This document shows positions 36,893 through 45,473 of a DNA stretch of 64,000 nt, in pieces; the stretch's first letter is position 1, and each line of letters opens with the position of its first letter. The DNA is from Comamonas composti DSM 21721. GTDB lineage: Bacteria > Pseudomonadota > Gammaproteobacteria > Burkholderiales > Burkholderiaceae_C. The notes under the pieces were generated by a model. That model worked only from the letters and a program-made list of their open reading frames with translations. It was not told where the DNA came from and made no database searches. The DNA lies in NCBI RefSeq assembly GCF_000429845.1, contig NZ_AUCQ01000003.1, forward strand, positions 292,378 to 356,377, given 5' to 3'. Both the position numbers and the translations under genes were made by a program.

Positions 36893-36903
36893 GAACACGT
36901 TCT
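36893..36903. repeat. Half-palindrome of family A at gene stop
   Basis: GAACACGTTCT matches the right end of family A. Read on the minus strand the sequence is TAAGAACGTGTTC, so the stop codon of the gene at 36903-37862 runs straight into it, as at the ProQ-like gene and alr. Confidence 0.45.
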
Positions 36904-37862
36904 TAGCGGGGCTTGTGCTCGCTGATGACGCGCAGATGGCGCTCCATGCGGATCAGGGCCAGAACCATGACCACCAGCACCAGAAAGGACATCAGCATGC
37001 TCCAGATCGCGGCCTCGAAACCGTCGAAGCGGCTCTTCCAGCTGCTGCTCTCGGCTGGGGCGTCGCCGCGCAGCTCGGCGGCTGCGGTGTCGAAGCTCAG
37101 CGTGTAATTGAGCAGCACCGTGGACAGAATCTGCTGCGCGCCTTGCTCCTGCAGCTTGCGCGCCACGGCCGGGTTGGCAAAGACCTTCTCCAGTGCGGCA
37201 GGGGCGCCCAGCACATAGGCTTCGTAGGCGCCCTTGCCATGCTCGATCTCGGCCATCTGGGCGCGTTCGTGGATGGAGCCGCTGGTGTCGGCATGGCTCC
37301 ACCAGGAGCGATCTTCTTCATCCTCGTCATCGGCGGCTGCGGCGGCCTCGGCTGCCGCGTCTTCCGTGGCTGCCGAGGCGTGGGGCGCGGAATCACCGCC
37401 CTGCTCGCGCAGGCGGATGGCCTTTTTCACGGCCTCGGCCGTGGGCAGGGCATTGCCTTGCAGCAGGGCCGGCACGGGCGCCAGGCCCAGGGACTGGTTG
37501 TCGCGCTCCAGGCGCGCGCGCTCCTCGGGTTTCTGGCTCACGAAGGCGCGCACCAGTGCATCGGCCTTCTGGAAGCTGGGGCGCAGGGCCGGGTCGGCGA
37601 GGCGCTTTTCGAGCACGATCTCATCGGCGGAAACGCTGAGGTCGCGGCTGGTCTCGTTGACCACGAAGTCCAGATCCGGCCTGGCACTGTGCCAGTCCAG
37701 CGGCGCCTGGGCACTGGCCTCCACGGGCGCCTTGGCGGGCTTGAAGCCGTCCCACAGCCACAGACCCATGATGATCAGCACGAACAGCGAAAAGACCAGC
37801 AGCACCAGGCGCACGACCTGAACCAGCAGGTCTTCGAGCCTGCGAAAAATAGTGAAAGCCAT
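36903..37862 (-). CDS. Uncharacterised two-membrane-segment protein
   Basis: This 319-residue protein has one hydrophobic segment near the N-terminus (LVQVVRLVLLVFSLFVLIIM, about 13-35) and one near the C-terminus (AIWSMLMSFLVLVVMVLALI, about 284-305), with a polar domain between, including an Ala/Glu/Asp-rich linker (about 163-188). Both ends are then probably cytoplasmic and the middle periplasmic. No family was recognised. The stop codon merges with a family A-type half-palindrome. Confidence 0.7.
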   Translation of the reverse strand: MAFTIFRRLEDLLVQVVRLVLLVFSLFVLIIMGLWLWDGFKPAKAPVEASAQAPLDWHSARPDLDFVVNETSRDLSVSADEIVLEKRLADPALRPSFQKADALVRAFVSQKPEERARLERDNQSLGLAPVPALLQGNALPTAEAVKKAIRLREQGGDSAPHASAATEDAAAEAAAAADDEDEEDRSWWSHADTSGSIHERAQMAEIEHGKGAYEAYVLGAPAALEKVFANPAVARKLQEQGAQQILSTVLLNYTLSFDTAAAELRGDAPAESSSWKSRFDGFEAAIWSMLMSFLVLVVMVLALIRMERHLRVISEHKPR

Positions 37863-38093
37863 TCAAAGCCTTTGATTTCTTGAACTACAGCGATATGCGG
37901 CGTGTCCGCCAGCCCCTGGGGCCGGAGCACGCGCGGCAGCGGATTCTAGTGCCCCTAGCCGGAGGCTCCGACTCGCAAATGGCCGGATTGCGGGCCCGGA
38001 AAGAGCGGCTGGCCTATCGTTTTCACCTACATCTCGCGGCGGCATCGCGAATCCGCTCTAATGCTCGTTTTGTTGGACTCGGAGAGCTTTCGC

Positions 38094-39323
38094 ATGGCCA
38101 AGACCTCGCTGGATAAATCGAAAATCAAGTTTTTGTTGCTCGAAGGCATACATGCCTCCGCCCTGCAGGTGCTCAAGCAGGCCGGCTACACCAATGTGGA
38201 GGCGCTCACGGGCGCACTGGACGGCGAGGAACTCAAGCGCAAGATTGCCGACGTGCACTTTGTGGGCATACGCTCGCGCACCCAGCTCACGGCCGAGGTG
38301 TTTGCCGCGGCCAACAAGCTCGTGGCCGTGGGCTGCTTTTGCATAGGCACGAACCAGGTGGACCTCGAGGCCGCACGCGAGCGCGGCATTGCCGTCTTCA
38401 ACGCCCCTTACTCGAACACCCGCTCCGTGGCCGAGCTGGTGCTGGGCGAAGCCATCCTGCTGCTGCGCGGCATCCCCGCGAGAAACGCGGCCGCCCACCG
38501 TGGCGGCTGGCTCAAGAGTGCGGACAACTCCTTCGAGATCCGCGGCAAGACCCTGGGCATCGTGGGCTATGGCTCGATCGGCACCCAGCTGTCGGTGCTG
38601 GCCGAGTCCCTGGGCATGCATGTGCTGTTCCACGACGTGGTCACCAAGCTGCCGCTGGGCAATGCGCGCCAGGCCGCATCGCTGGAAGAGCTGCTGGCGG
38701 CCAGCGACATCGTGACCCTGCATGTGCCCGAGCTGCCCTCCACGCAGTGGATGGTGGGGGCGGCCGAGATCGCGGCCATGAAGCCCGGCAGCATTCTGAT
38801 CAATGCCTCGCGCGGCACCGTGGTCGAGATCGACCCCCTGGCCGAGGCCATCAAGGCCGGCAAGCTGCTCGGGGCCGCCGTGGACGTGTTCCCTACTGAG
38901 CCCAAGAGCAACAAGGACGAGTTCGTCTCGCCGCTGCGCGGCCTGGACAACGTCATCCTCACGCCGCATATCGGCGGCTCGACCATGGAGGCCCAGGCCA
39001 ACATCGGCCTGGAGGTCGCGGAAAAGCTCGTGAAGTACAGCGACAACGGCACGACCACCTCGGCCGTCAACTTCCCCGAAGTCGCCCTGCCTGCCCACCC
39101 GGGCCAGAACCGCATCCTGCATGTGCACCACAACCGGCCCGGCGTGCTCTCGGCCATCAACCAGATGTTTGCAGAGAACGGCATCAACATCGCCGGCCAG
39201 TATCTGCGCACCGATGAAAAGCTCGGCTATGTGGTGATCGACGTGGGCGTGCAATCCTCGGCCCTGGCCGTGGAGAAGCTGTCCCAGATTCCGGGCACCA
39301 TACGCTGCCGGGTCCTGTTTTGA
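38094..39323 (+). CDS. serA: D-3-phosphoglycerate dehydrogenase
   Basis: SerA (409 residues) catalyses the first committed step of serine synthesis. The NAD-binding motif is GIVGYGSIGTQLS (about residue 155), catalytic-region stretches are INASRGTVVEID and TPHIGGSTMEAQ, and a C-terminal ACT domain starts around HVHHNRPGVLSAINQMF for serine feedback. ATG 38094 gives MAKTSLDKSKIKFLLLEG, typical of the short SerA type. The last bases, TTTTGATAGCTG, look like the start of a C2 repeat, so the stop codon may come from the repeat. Confidence 0.95.
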   Translation: MAKTSLDKSKIKFLLLEGIHASALQVLKQAGYTNVEALTGALDGEELKRKIADVHFVGIRSRTQLTAEVFAAANKLVAVGCFCIGTNQVDLEAARERGIAVFNAPYSNTRSVAELVLGEAILLLRGIPARNAAAHRGGWLKSADNSFEIRGKTLGIVGYGSIGTQLSVLAESLGMHVLFHDVVTKLPLGNARQAASLEELLAASDIVTLHVPELPSTQWMVGAAEIAAMKPGSILINASRGTVVEIDPLAEAIKAGKLLGAAVDVFPTEPKSNKDEFVSPLRGLDNVILTPHIGGSTMEAQANIGLEVAEKLVKYSDNGTTTSAVNFPEVALPAHPGQNRILHVHHNRPGVLSAINQMFAENGINIAGQYLRTDEKLGYVVIDVGVQSSALAVEKLSQIPGTIRCRVLF

Positions 39324-39380
39324 TAGCTGACAGCGCTTGCTGGGCGGGCGCTGCAGGCCTTCTTGGCTGATTTTCATGCT
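39317..39380. repeat. Family C2 repeat at the serA stop
   Basis: TTTTGATAGCTGACAGCGCT followed by GGGCGGGCGCTGCAGGC and GATTTTC matches the arrangement at 41999-42050 and the glcE-internal copy. The TTTTGATAGCTG opening is also seen near 43034. Confidence 0.55.
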
Positions 39381-39422
39381 TGCTGACCTGCTCTGTCAGG
39401 GCTGGTCGGGAGCGAGAGTCTC

Positions 39423-39575
39423 ATGGGCCTGCTGCTGGCAGCCCTGATCGGCTTCAGCGGGCAGAACGCGCCGCTGTCCATCGTCGGCGAGAACTTCGCT
39501 CTCGCACCCTGGCTGGGCCTGGCAGGCTTTGCGGGGCTGTGCATGTTCTTCTGCCAACGGGTGCTGAAGCGATGA
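39423..39575 (+). pseudogene. Possible membrane-protein remnant or 50-aa small protein
   Basis: A 50-codon frame from ATG 39423 encodes two hydrophobic segments (MGLLLAALIGFSGQNAPLS and APWLGLAGFAGLCMFF) ending in a basic tail CQRVLKR. The frame is open upstream only to 39387. It looks like the 3' end of a membrane transporter gene whose 5' part is lost, or a genuine small membrane protein. No SD is visible. Low confidence; the family is not identified. Confidence 0.3.
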
Positions 39576-39778
39576 GCGAAGGTGTGTGACGAATCCCGTC
39601 CCCTTCGCGCCATCAAAGACTGCATGCGTGGCTCAAGTCAAAATTGACTTGCATCCAGGAAGGTGAACATTGTTTAAAAGTAAGTAAATGAACTAGGCTT
39701 ATTGATAGCTTCTGTCCACAATCACCCCCACTGTGGGGGGAAGAAGCCAGTAAGAAGAAAAAGTTAGTAAAAAAGAAA
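39576..39778. other. AT-rich noncoding gap with small palindromes
   Basis: No gene is seen. The stretch is unusually AT-rich for this genome and includes AAGTCAAAATTGACTT (39637-39652 region) and CCCCCACTGTGGGGGG (near 39725-39740), both short inverted repeats. These could be regulator sites or transcript ends, but neither can be assigned. Confidence 0.4.
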
Positions 39779-39842
39779 ATTTGAAGCCCGGTCAGCAGCC
39801 TTGGCGGCCATGCCAGGATTGCCGACCGGGCTTCAAGTTTTC
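39779..39842 (-). terminator. Nested-hairpin terminator of the serine hydrolase gene
   Basis: TTTGAAGCCCGGTC and GACCGGGCTTCAAG form a 13-14-bp outer stem, with an inner CCTTGGC/GCCAGG stem. Read on the minus strand it is followed by a T-rich run (AAATTTTCTTTTTTACT), fitting termination of the serine hydrolase gene whose stop is about 36 bases away. Confidence 0.75.
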
Positions 39843-39877
39843 AAGGGCTGCTTTTCACTGCGCCCGAGGCCATGGCA

Positions 39878-41131
39878 TCAATCCATCAAGGCCTGGTAGA
39901 CGGCCTGGCGCATGGCCATGCGATAGGGAATGCGCTGGCTCATGGACTGCATCATCAGGATGGCGAACAAGTCCTCCTGCGGGTCCACCCAGAAGAAGGT
40001 GCCGTAAATCCCGCTCCACGAATAATCGCCCACGCTGCCCGGCAGGGGGTTCAGGCCCGTCGCCGTGCGCACCGCAAAGCCCAGGCCGAAGCCCGTGCCC
40101 ATCTCGGGCGACGGCAACTGGCTGCCGAACTGGGCCATGTCCGGCCCCATGCGCGTGCCGGGCGGCAGATGATTGGCCGTCATGAGCTCCACGGTCTTGC
40201 GCGAGACCAGGCGTGTGCCGTCGAGCTGGCCGCCGTTGCGCCAGAAAAGGCATAGACGCGCATAGTCGGCGATGGTGGAGACCATGCCGCCGCCGCCGGA
40301 CTTGAAGGCCAGCGCCTGGGTCACGGGCGGTATGGGCGGCATCTGCAACTGCGGCCCTTCGGGCTGGGCCCAGGCTGCGCGCCCGGCCTCGGTTTCGGGC
40401 GCCTCGAAACCCGTGTCCCGCAGGCCCAGCGGCTCGCAGATGCGCGAGCGCACGAACTCGTCCAGCCCCAGGCCGCTGACCACCTCGACCACGCGGCCCA
40501 GCACATCGGTGGACATGCCGTATTCCCAGCTGGTGCCGGGCTGATCCAGCAGGGCCAGCCCGGACAGCTTGGTGATGAAGACCGCATTGCTGTCATTCTT
40601 GTGGCCCAGCCTGGCATCGATATAGGCCTGCTTGAGCGGATTGCTGCTGCCTGGAACGCCATAGGTCACGCCTGCCGTGTGGCGCAGCAGATCCTGCAGG
40701 GTGATGGCGCGCACCAGCGGCTCCAGCACGATGCGGCTGGCGCCATCGGCCCCGGTCTGCACACGTCCGACCTGCATGTTGGAGAGCTCGGGCAGGTACT
40801 TGACCACGGGGTCCAGAATGCAAAGCTGCCCTTCCTCGGCCAGCATCATGATGGCCAGCGAGGTAATGGGCTTGCTCATGGAGGCGATGCGGAAAATGGC
40901 ATCGCAGCGCATGGGCAGGTTCTGGGCCGGGTTGAGCAGGCCAAAGCTCTGCAGATAGGCCAGCTGGCCGCGCCTGGCGACCAGGGCCAGGGCGCCGGGA
41001 ATCTCCCTGTCGGCCACGCCGCGCGAAAGCCGCTCCGACAGGCGCTCAAGACGCTGGCTGCAAAGGCCCTGGGATTCGGGGGTGGCGGCCCAGGGCAGAC
41101 CGGGGATTTGCAGACGCTCGGTAGTGGACAT
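39878..41131 (-). CDS. Serine hydrolase (class C beta-lactamase fold)
   Basis: This 417-residue protein belongs to the beta-lactamase/transpeptidase-like superfamily (EstB/class C-like esterases). The catalytic SxxK is SMSKPITSLAIMML (about residues 85-98), a YGMSTDVLGRVVE motif sits where the family Tyr lies, and the C-terminus has GDYSWSGIYGTFFWVDPQ. No signal peptide is visible, so cytoplasmic esterase or peptidase activity is more likely than antibiotic resistance. It is a single gene with its own terminator. Confidence 0.88.
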   Translation of the reverse strand: MSTTERLQIPGLPWAATPESQGLCSQRLERLSERLSRGVADREIPGALALVARRGQLAYLQSFGLLNPAQNLPMRCDAIFRIASMSKPITSLAIMMLAEEGQLCILDPVVKYLPELSNMQVGRVQTGADGASRIVLEPLVRAITLQDLLRHTAGVTYGVPGSSNPLKQAYIDARLGHKNDSNAVFITKLSGLALLDQPGTSWEYGMSTDVLGRVVEVVSGLGLDEFVRSRICEPLGLRDTGFEAPETEAGRAAWAQPEGPQLQMPPIPPVTQALAFKSGGGGMVSTIADYARLCLFWRNGGQLDGTRLVSRKTVELMTANHLPPGTRMGPDMAQFGSQLPSPEMGTGFGLGFAVRTATGLNPLPGSVGDYSWSGIYGTFFWVDPQEDLFAILMMQSMSQRIPYRMAMRQAVYQALMD

Positions 41132-41557
41132 GTCTCTTCCTTGATGCTTGTGATGTCATGGCGGATTCTGGGCGCGCGCAGAAGCCAGCGCTGTTGGGCG
41201 CGGGACATGGGTGTCGCCGCAGATGCGTTTGAGGCTAGCACGGGCGCCCGGACTGCGGCGCTCTTTGCGCGAGGCGTCGGCCTGCAGGCCGGATTGCAGG
41301 TTTTGGGCGCTGCTCCGAGGCATGAGCGGCCTGGTCTGCGAATCGGAAAATTCCCAAGAAAACCCTGTGAGCCCTGACCCAGAATCTGGATATGGCTGAT
41401 GACAACCATAAAAAATGATGCCGTGAAAATCATGGGCCCAGCATTCTTGCGAGGCCTCGGTTTCCCCGGGCTTGGAAAAAAGGCTCAGGCAGGGGGGCTT
41501 TGATTATCGCCAAGCTCGAATATCCGGCCATAGGCCCGGATCTGGGAAAAGATTCAA
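41132..41557. other. 426-bp gap without a recognised gene
   Basis: Separates the divergent serine hydrolase and secreted-protein genes. No coding-like frame, repeat of families A-C or clear hairpin was recognised. Promoters for both flanking genes must lie here; the AT-richer segment around 41400-41440 is the most promoter-like. Confidence 0.45.
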
Positions 41558-41983
41558 GTGCAAATATCTCAAAAAATGCTGGCAAGCCTGGCGGCCTGTG
41601 CCATGGCCGGCCTGGGAATGGCGGCGGAAACGCCATTCACCGGTATTTTTGGCGGTGCAGGTGGTTTCTGCCTGGGGGCATTGCATATACACGCCCAGGC
41701 GGTGGAATGGAATACCTCTTACAGCGTTTGCGAGACTTCAAATTATGAAGTTCTTGAAGAAAAGATCTGGAAGAAGAAAAGCCATCTGGTCTGGCTCTTG
41801 AAAAATCCGGGTGAAAAATGCCGCTTCGAGATTATCGAAGCCCAGCATGTCAAGAATCAGGGCTGGAATATCACCGGATATCCGTCACGCGAGGCCTTTG
41901 AGAAAAAAGGCCAGCCCGGCTGGGTGGATTCCGCCTTGCCTGGGCGGCAGATTCTGAGCTGCAGCATGGTCAAGGTGGATTGA
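41558..41983 (+). CDS. Small secreted Cys-containing protein, unknown
   Basis: This 141-residue protein starts with a signal peptide (MLASLAACAMAGLGMAAETP, with cleavage likely after AMAGLGMAA) and a mature domain with four cysteines spaced for two disulfides (GFCLG, SVCET, KCRFE, LSCSM). GTG 41558 or ATG 41576 may be the start; both lie before the signal peptide. Lys and Asn content is higher than in neighbouring genes. No family was recognised; a periplasmic or secreted role is likely. Confidence 0.65.
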   Translation: MQISQKMLASLAACAMAGLGMAAETPFTGIFGGAGGFCLGALHIHAQAVEWNTSYSVCETSNYEVLEEKIWKKKSHLVWLLKNPGEKCRFEIIEAQHVKNQGWNITGYPSREAFEKKGQPGWVDSALPGRQILSCSMVKVD

Positions 41984-41998
41984 CACTCCGGTTTCTAT

Positions 41999-42050
41999 AG
42001 CTGCAAGCGTTTGATGGACGGGCGCTAGAGGCAGATTTTCCTTTGATTTT
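41999..42050. repeat. Family C2 repeat
   Basis: AGCTGCAAGCGTTTGATGGA followed by CGGGCGCTAGAGGCAGATTTTC, the same order of blocks as at 39325-39380. It lies between the convergent secreted-protein and pdxY genes. Confidence 0.55.
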
Positions 42051-42093
42051 CTGATTCTGTGCAGGCTCTGCGGGGCCCGGCCCCGATCTGCAT

Positions 42094-42957
42094 TCAGCGA
42101 ATCTGGCGGGCTGCAAAGTGGGCTGCGGGGCGCACATAGCTTTCCTGGGCCTGTACCAGCTGCAGCTCGCGCTGGCCACTCGCATGGGTGCGCTGCAGCA
42201 GCTCGAACATGCTGGCCGTGGTGCGCTCCAGCGCGTTTCTGGCCGAACCCGTCTGGCCGAAGTGCTGGCTGTAATGCGCGGTGAACAGGGCAGCGGTCAC
42301 ATCGCCCGAGCCATTGGCCTTGAAAGGCAGATGGGGCGTGTTCACCAGCCAGGCGCCGGTGGCGTCCACGGCCAGCATTTCTATGCTGCCGGGCTCGGCA
42401 TCGGGGCAGTGCACGCTGGTCACTAGCACGGCACGCGGGCCCGTGGCCATGACGGCATCCACGGCGGCCAGGGTGCTGTCCAGCGTGCTCGCCTCCATGC
42501 CTGCGAGATAGCCGAGCTCGAACTGGTTGGGCGTCACCAGATCGGCTGCAGGCACCACGCGCTCGCGCAGCAACTGGGGAATGGCGGGGTCCACAAAGCA
42601 GCCCGACCTAGCATTGCCCATGACCGGGTCGCAGGTGTAGGTGGCCTGGGGGTTGAGCGCCTTCACGCGGGCCACGGTGGCCAGAATGGCATCGGCAATA
42701 TCGGCGCCGCCCTGGTAGCCGCTGAGCACCACATCCACCAGCGCCAGCGCGCCGCGCTGGTCCATGCCATCCACAATGGCCGCGACCTCGCTGGCCGCAA
42801 TGGCCGAGCCACCCCATTGCCCATAACCCGTGTGGTTGGAGAAGTTGACGGTGTACACCGGCCACACCTCATGCCCCAGACGCTGCAACGGAAACACCGC
42901 AGCCGAGTTGCCGACATGGCCGTAGGAGACATGGGATTGGATGGAGAGGATGTTCAT
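42094..42957 (-). CDS. pdxY: Pyridoxal kinase PdxY
   Basis: PdxY (287 residues) phosphorylates pyridoxal in vitamin B6 salvage. It is a ribokinase-fold enzyme: MNILSIQSHVSYGHVGNSAA opens the family, GYQGGADIADAILATV follows, VTPNQFELGYLAG precedes the C-terminal ATP site and the PFKANGSGDVTAALF motif supplies the anion hole and the catalytic Asp. Length matches PdxY rather than the longer PdxK/ThiD types. It is monocistronic. Confidence 0.94.
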   Translation of the reverse strand: MNILSIQSHVSYGHVGNSAAVFPLQRLGHEVWPVYTVNFSNHTGYGQWGGSAIAASEVAAIVDGMDQRGALALVDVVLSGYQGGADIADAILATVARVKALNPQATYTCDPVMGNARSGCFVDPAIPQLLRERVVPAADLVTPNQFELGYLAGMEASTLDSTLAAVDAVMATGPRAVLVTSVHCPDAEPGSIEMLAVDATGAWLVNTPHLPFKANGSGDVTAALFTAHYSQHFGQTGSARNALERTTASMFELLQRTHASGQRELQLVQAQESYVRPAAHFAARQIR

Positions 42958-43033
42958 GGCTTGGCCGGGTTGGCGTGATGAGGCTTTGACAAGGTGCTGC
43001 GGCCTTGGCAGCGAGCATGGCCGATTATGCGGT

Positions 43034-43090
43034 TTTGATAGCTGCTGGCGCTTGATATATAGGCGTTTGAAGCCGAAATCATTTAAAAAC
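43034..43090. repeat. Family C2 repeat, partial
   Basis: TTTTGATAGCTGCTGGCGCT followed by TGATATATAGGCGTTTGAAG; the right-hand end is degenerate. It lies upstream of pdxY, next to the boundary of the AT-rich gene. Confidence 0.5.
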
Positions 43091-43246
43091 TAGGCTTTGT
43101 GCACAGCTCCCACAGGCTCCCCGAATTTGCACCCGTTTGTCGTAGCGCAGCGAAGGGCCGTGAGCATAGGACCGCCGTTCGAGGCGAGACCCGGCCTCGA
43201 TCTGGAGTTTGCTAAATGTGATGTCAATTTTTTGCCAATAAGCTAT

Positions 43247-43858
43247 TCATTTAATCTGCATGCAATTTATTATTTTCTCAATAAAATTGAAATTTTTATT
43301 CAAAAAAAATAAAAAAATCATGATCCAAGAGATAGTGAATGTGATACCAAGCGAAATTGGAGTGCTACTGACGGAGTATTTTTTTAAAATTAAACTGTAA
43401 TGAATTGATAGGCATGTTTTTTTATTGGATATTCTGTTTTTTACTTGTTCCAATTGTTGTTGGAGATCTTTGTGAAAGAGTCTAGGAAATTTTTTCCTAT
43501 TTGGGTGATTCTTTTCCAGCTCTTCTAGCAAAGAAGCTTCAATTTTTGTGAGTTCCTCTTCCCAGTACTCTTGCCAGAACTTAGCGCCAGAAGCCATCTT
43601 GGTTTGATACCACGATATTGCGATGCCAGCTGCTGATAAAATTAAGCTAAGGAAGATATAGTGGTGAGATGATTGAATTGTTCCAGCAAAAAACACACCT
43701 TGAAATATCATGAAGAAATTATTTCTTTGGAGAAGCTGATTAATCTCTAGATTTCTTGTTTCAATCGCTATTTCATAAATTCTTTTAAGTGCTTCGGCAT
43801 CGTTATATTCTTGTTTGTTAGAGAGAATTTTTTTAATGAAGGAAATCATGTTTGACAC
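43247..43858 (-). CDS. AT-rich membrane protein, RipA-like octameric family (tentative)
   Basis: This 203-residue protein is encoded by strikingly AT-rich DNA (roughly one-third G+C by eye), unlike everything around it. It has a helical N-terminal region, a membrane hairpin near residues 60-95 (FFMIFQGVFFAGTIQ, IFLSLILSAAGIAISWYQ), a polar Glu/Lys-rich middle and a C-terminal hydrophobic segment ending near FLFFLNKNF. The pattern of two central helices followed by WQEYWEEE resembles RipA-type octameric membrane proteins, but the match is tentative. The GTG at 43858 has GGAGG ten bases upstream; ATG 43849 is the alternative. It is probably horizontally acquired. Confidence 0.7.
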   Translation of the reverse strand: MSNMISFIKKILSNKQEYNDAEALKRIYEIAIETRNLEINQLLQRNNFFMIFQGVFFAGTIQSSHHYIFLSLILSAAGIAISWYQTKMASGAKFWQEYWEEELTKIEASLLEELEKNHPNRKKFPRLFHKDLQQQLEQVKNRISNKKTCLSIHYSLILKKYSVSSTPISLGITFTISWIMIFLFFLNKNFNFIEKIINCMQIK

Positions 43859-43861
43859 GGA

Positions 43862-43889
43862 TAAAAAGCCTCCGAAAGGAAGCTTTTTA
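43862..43889. terminator. Intrinsic terminator of gatB overlapping a GGAGG site
   Basis: AAAAAGC and GCTTTTT arms with a GAAA loop form a hairpin with one mismatch and flanking T runs. It lies 37 bases after the gatB stop on the minus strand. GGAGG, the likely SD of the next gene, is part of the same hairpin, so folding would hide that site. Confidence 0.75.
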
Positions 43890-43925
43890 TTCGACAAACG
43901 GTAAAGCGAGCAATTACTCAGCGAT

Positions 43926-45371
43926 TCACGCCAATTTCGCCTTCAACACTTCATTCACCTGCGCAGGATTCGCCTTCCCCTTGGAGGCTTTCATCACCTG
44001 GCCGACCAGGGCATTGAATGCCTTGTCCTTGCCTGCGCGGTATTGCTCCACATTGCCGGGGTTGGCGGCAATCACCTCGTCGATGATCTTTTCCAGCGCG
44101 CCGGTGTCGTTCATTTGCTTGAGGCCCTTGGCCTCGATGACGGCGTCCACGTCCGAGCCTTCACCGCTCCACAGCGCCTCAAACACGGTGCGGGCCGCAT
44201 TGTTGGAGATGGTGCCGTCCGAAATGCGGGCAATCATGGCGGCCAGTTGCTGGCTGCTCACCTTCACCGCGTCCATGCCGATTTCTTCGGTGTTCAGGCG
44301 GCGGGAGATTTCGCCCATCACCCAGTTAGAGGCCAGCTTGGGCTGGCCGCAGGTCCTGGCGGCGTCTTCAAAGTAGGCGGCCATGGCTTGGGATTGCGTC
44401 AGCGTGGTGGCGTCGTATTCGGGCAGGGCGTACTGCTCGACAAAGCGGGCGGCCATGGCACGGGGCAGTTCGGGCATGTCGGCCTTGACGCGCTCCACCC
44501 ACTCAGCTGCCACGACCAGGGGCGGCAGGTCGGGGTCGGGGAAGTAGCGGTAGTCGGCCGCGTCTTCCTTGGTGCGCATGGCACGGGTTTCGCCGGTGTC
44601 GGGGTCGAACAGCACGGTGGCCTGCTGGATGCTGCGGCCGTCTTCAATCTCCTCGATCTGCCAGCGGATCTCGTAGTCGATGGCGATCTGCATGTTGCGA
44701 AACGAGTTCAGGTTCTTGATTTCGCGGCGCGTGCCCAAAGCGGCGCCGGGCTTGCGCACGGAGACGTTGGCGTCGCAGCGGAAAGAGCCTTCCTGCATGT
44801 TGCCGTCGCAGATGCCGATCCAGGTGACGATCTTGTGCAGCTCCTTGGCGTAGGCCACGGCTTCCTCGGTGCTGCGGATGTCGGGCTCGGTGACGATTTC
44901 CAGCAGCGGCGTGCCGGCGCGGTTGAGGTCGATGCCCGACTGGCCGATGAAGTCCTCGTGCAGCGATTTGCCCGCGTCCTCTTCGAGGTGGGCACGCACC
45001 AGGCGCACGGTCTTTTTCTCGTCGCCCAGAAAGAACGAGACTTCGCCGCCCTGCACCACGGGAATCTCGAACTGCGAGATCTGGTAGCCCTTGGGCAGAT
45101 CGGGGTAGAAGTAGTTCTTGCGCGCGAAGATGCTGCGCGGGGCAATCGTGGAGCCCAGGGCCAGGCCCAGGCGGATCGCGTGCTCCACGGCTTTTTGGTT
45201 CATGACCGGCAGGGTGCCGGGCAGGGCCAGGTCCACGGCGCAGGCCTGGGTGTTGGGCTCGGCGCCAAAGGCCGTGCTGGCGCGGCTGAAGATCTTGCTG
45301 TTGGTGGCCAACTGGGCGTGGGTCTCGAACCCTATGACGACCTCGTAGCCGTTGATGAGTTTCGCAGTCAT
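43926..45371 (-). CDS. gatB: Aspartyl/glutamyl-tRNA amidotransferase subunit B
   Basis: GatB (481 residues) binds misacylated Glu-tRNA-Gln or Asp-tRNA-Asn and phosphorylates the acyl group for amidation. [20 protein letters not shown] opens the catalytic cradle, with [22 protein letters not shown] and [19 protein letters not shown]; the C-terminal YqeY-like tail contains [20 protein letters not shown]. It is third in the gatC-gatA-gatB order, with a family C repeat between gatA and gatB. Confidence 0.96.
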   Translation of the reverse strand: MTAKLINGYEVVIGFETHAQLATNSKIFSRASTAFGAEPNTQACAVDLALPGTLPVMNQKAVEHAIRLGLALGSTIAPRSIFARKNYFYPDLPKGYQISQFEIPVVQGGEVSFFLGDEKKTVRLVRAHLEEDAGKSLHEDFIGQSGIDLNRAGTPLLEIVTEPDIRSTEEAVAYAKELHKIVTWIGICDGNMQEGSFRCDANVSVRKPGAALGTRREIKNLNSFRNMQIAIDYEIRWQIEEIEDGRSIQQATVLFDPDTGETRAMRTKEDAADYRYFPDPDLPPLVVAAEWVERVKADMPELPRAMAARFVEQYALPEYDATTLTQSQAMAAYFEDAARTCGQPKLASNWVMGEISRRLNTEEIGMDAVKVSSQQLAAMIARISDGTISNNAARTVFEALWSGEGSDVDAVIEAKGLKQMNDTGALEKIIDEVIAANPGNVEQYRAGKDKAFNALVGQVMKASKGKANPAQVNEVLKAKLA

Positions 45372-45390
45372 GTTCTGTGCTTAAAAAGTG

Positions 45391-45466
45391 AGCTGCTTGC
45401 GCTTGATGTACATGGATTTCATGGTGTTTTATGCTTGAAATCGTTGAGGGGCAGGCGCTAGCAGCT
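45391..45466. repeat. Family C 76-bp repeat inside the gatCAB operon
   Basis: Begins AGCTGCTTGCGCTTGATG and ends GCAGGCGCTAGCAGCT, with GATTTCA and TTGAAATC at the conserved positions. It lies in the gap between gatA and gatB, so the repeat is tolerated inside a likely transcript. Confidence 0.8.
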
Positions 45467-45473
45467 ATTTATT

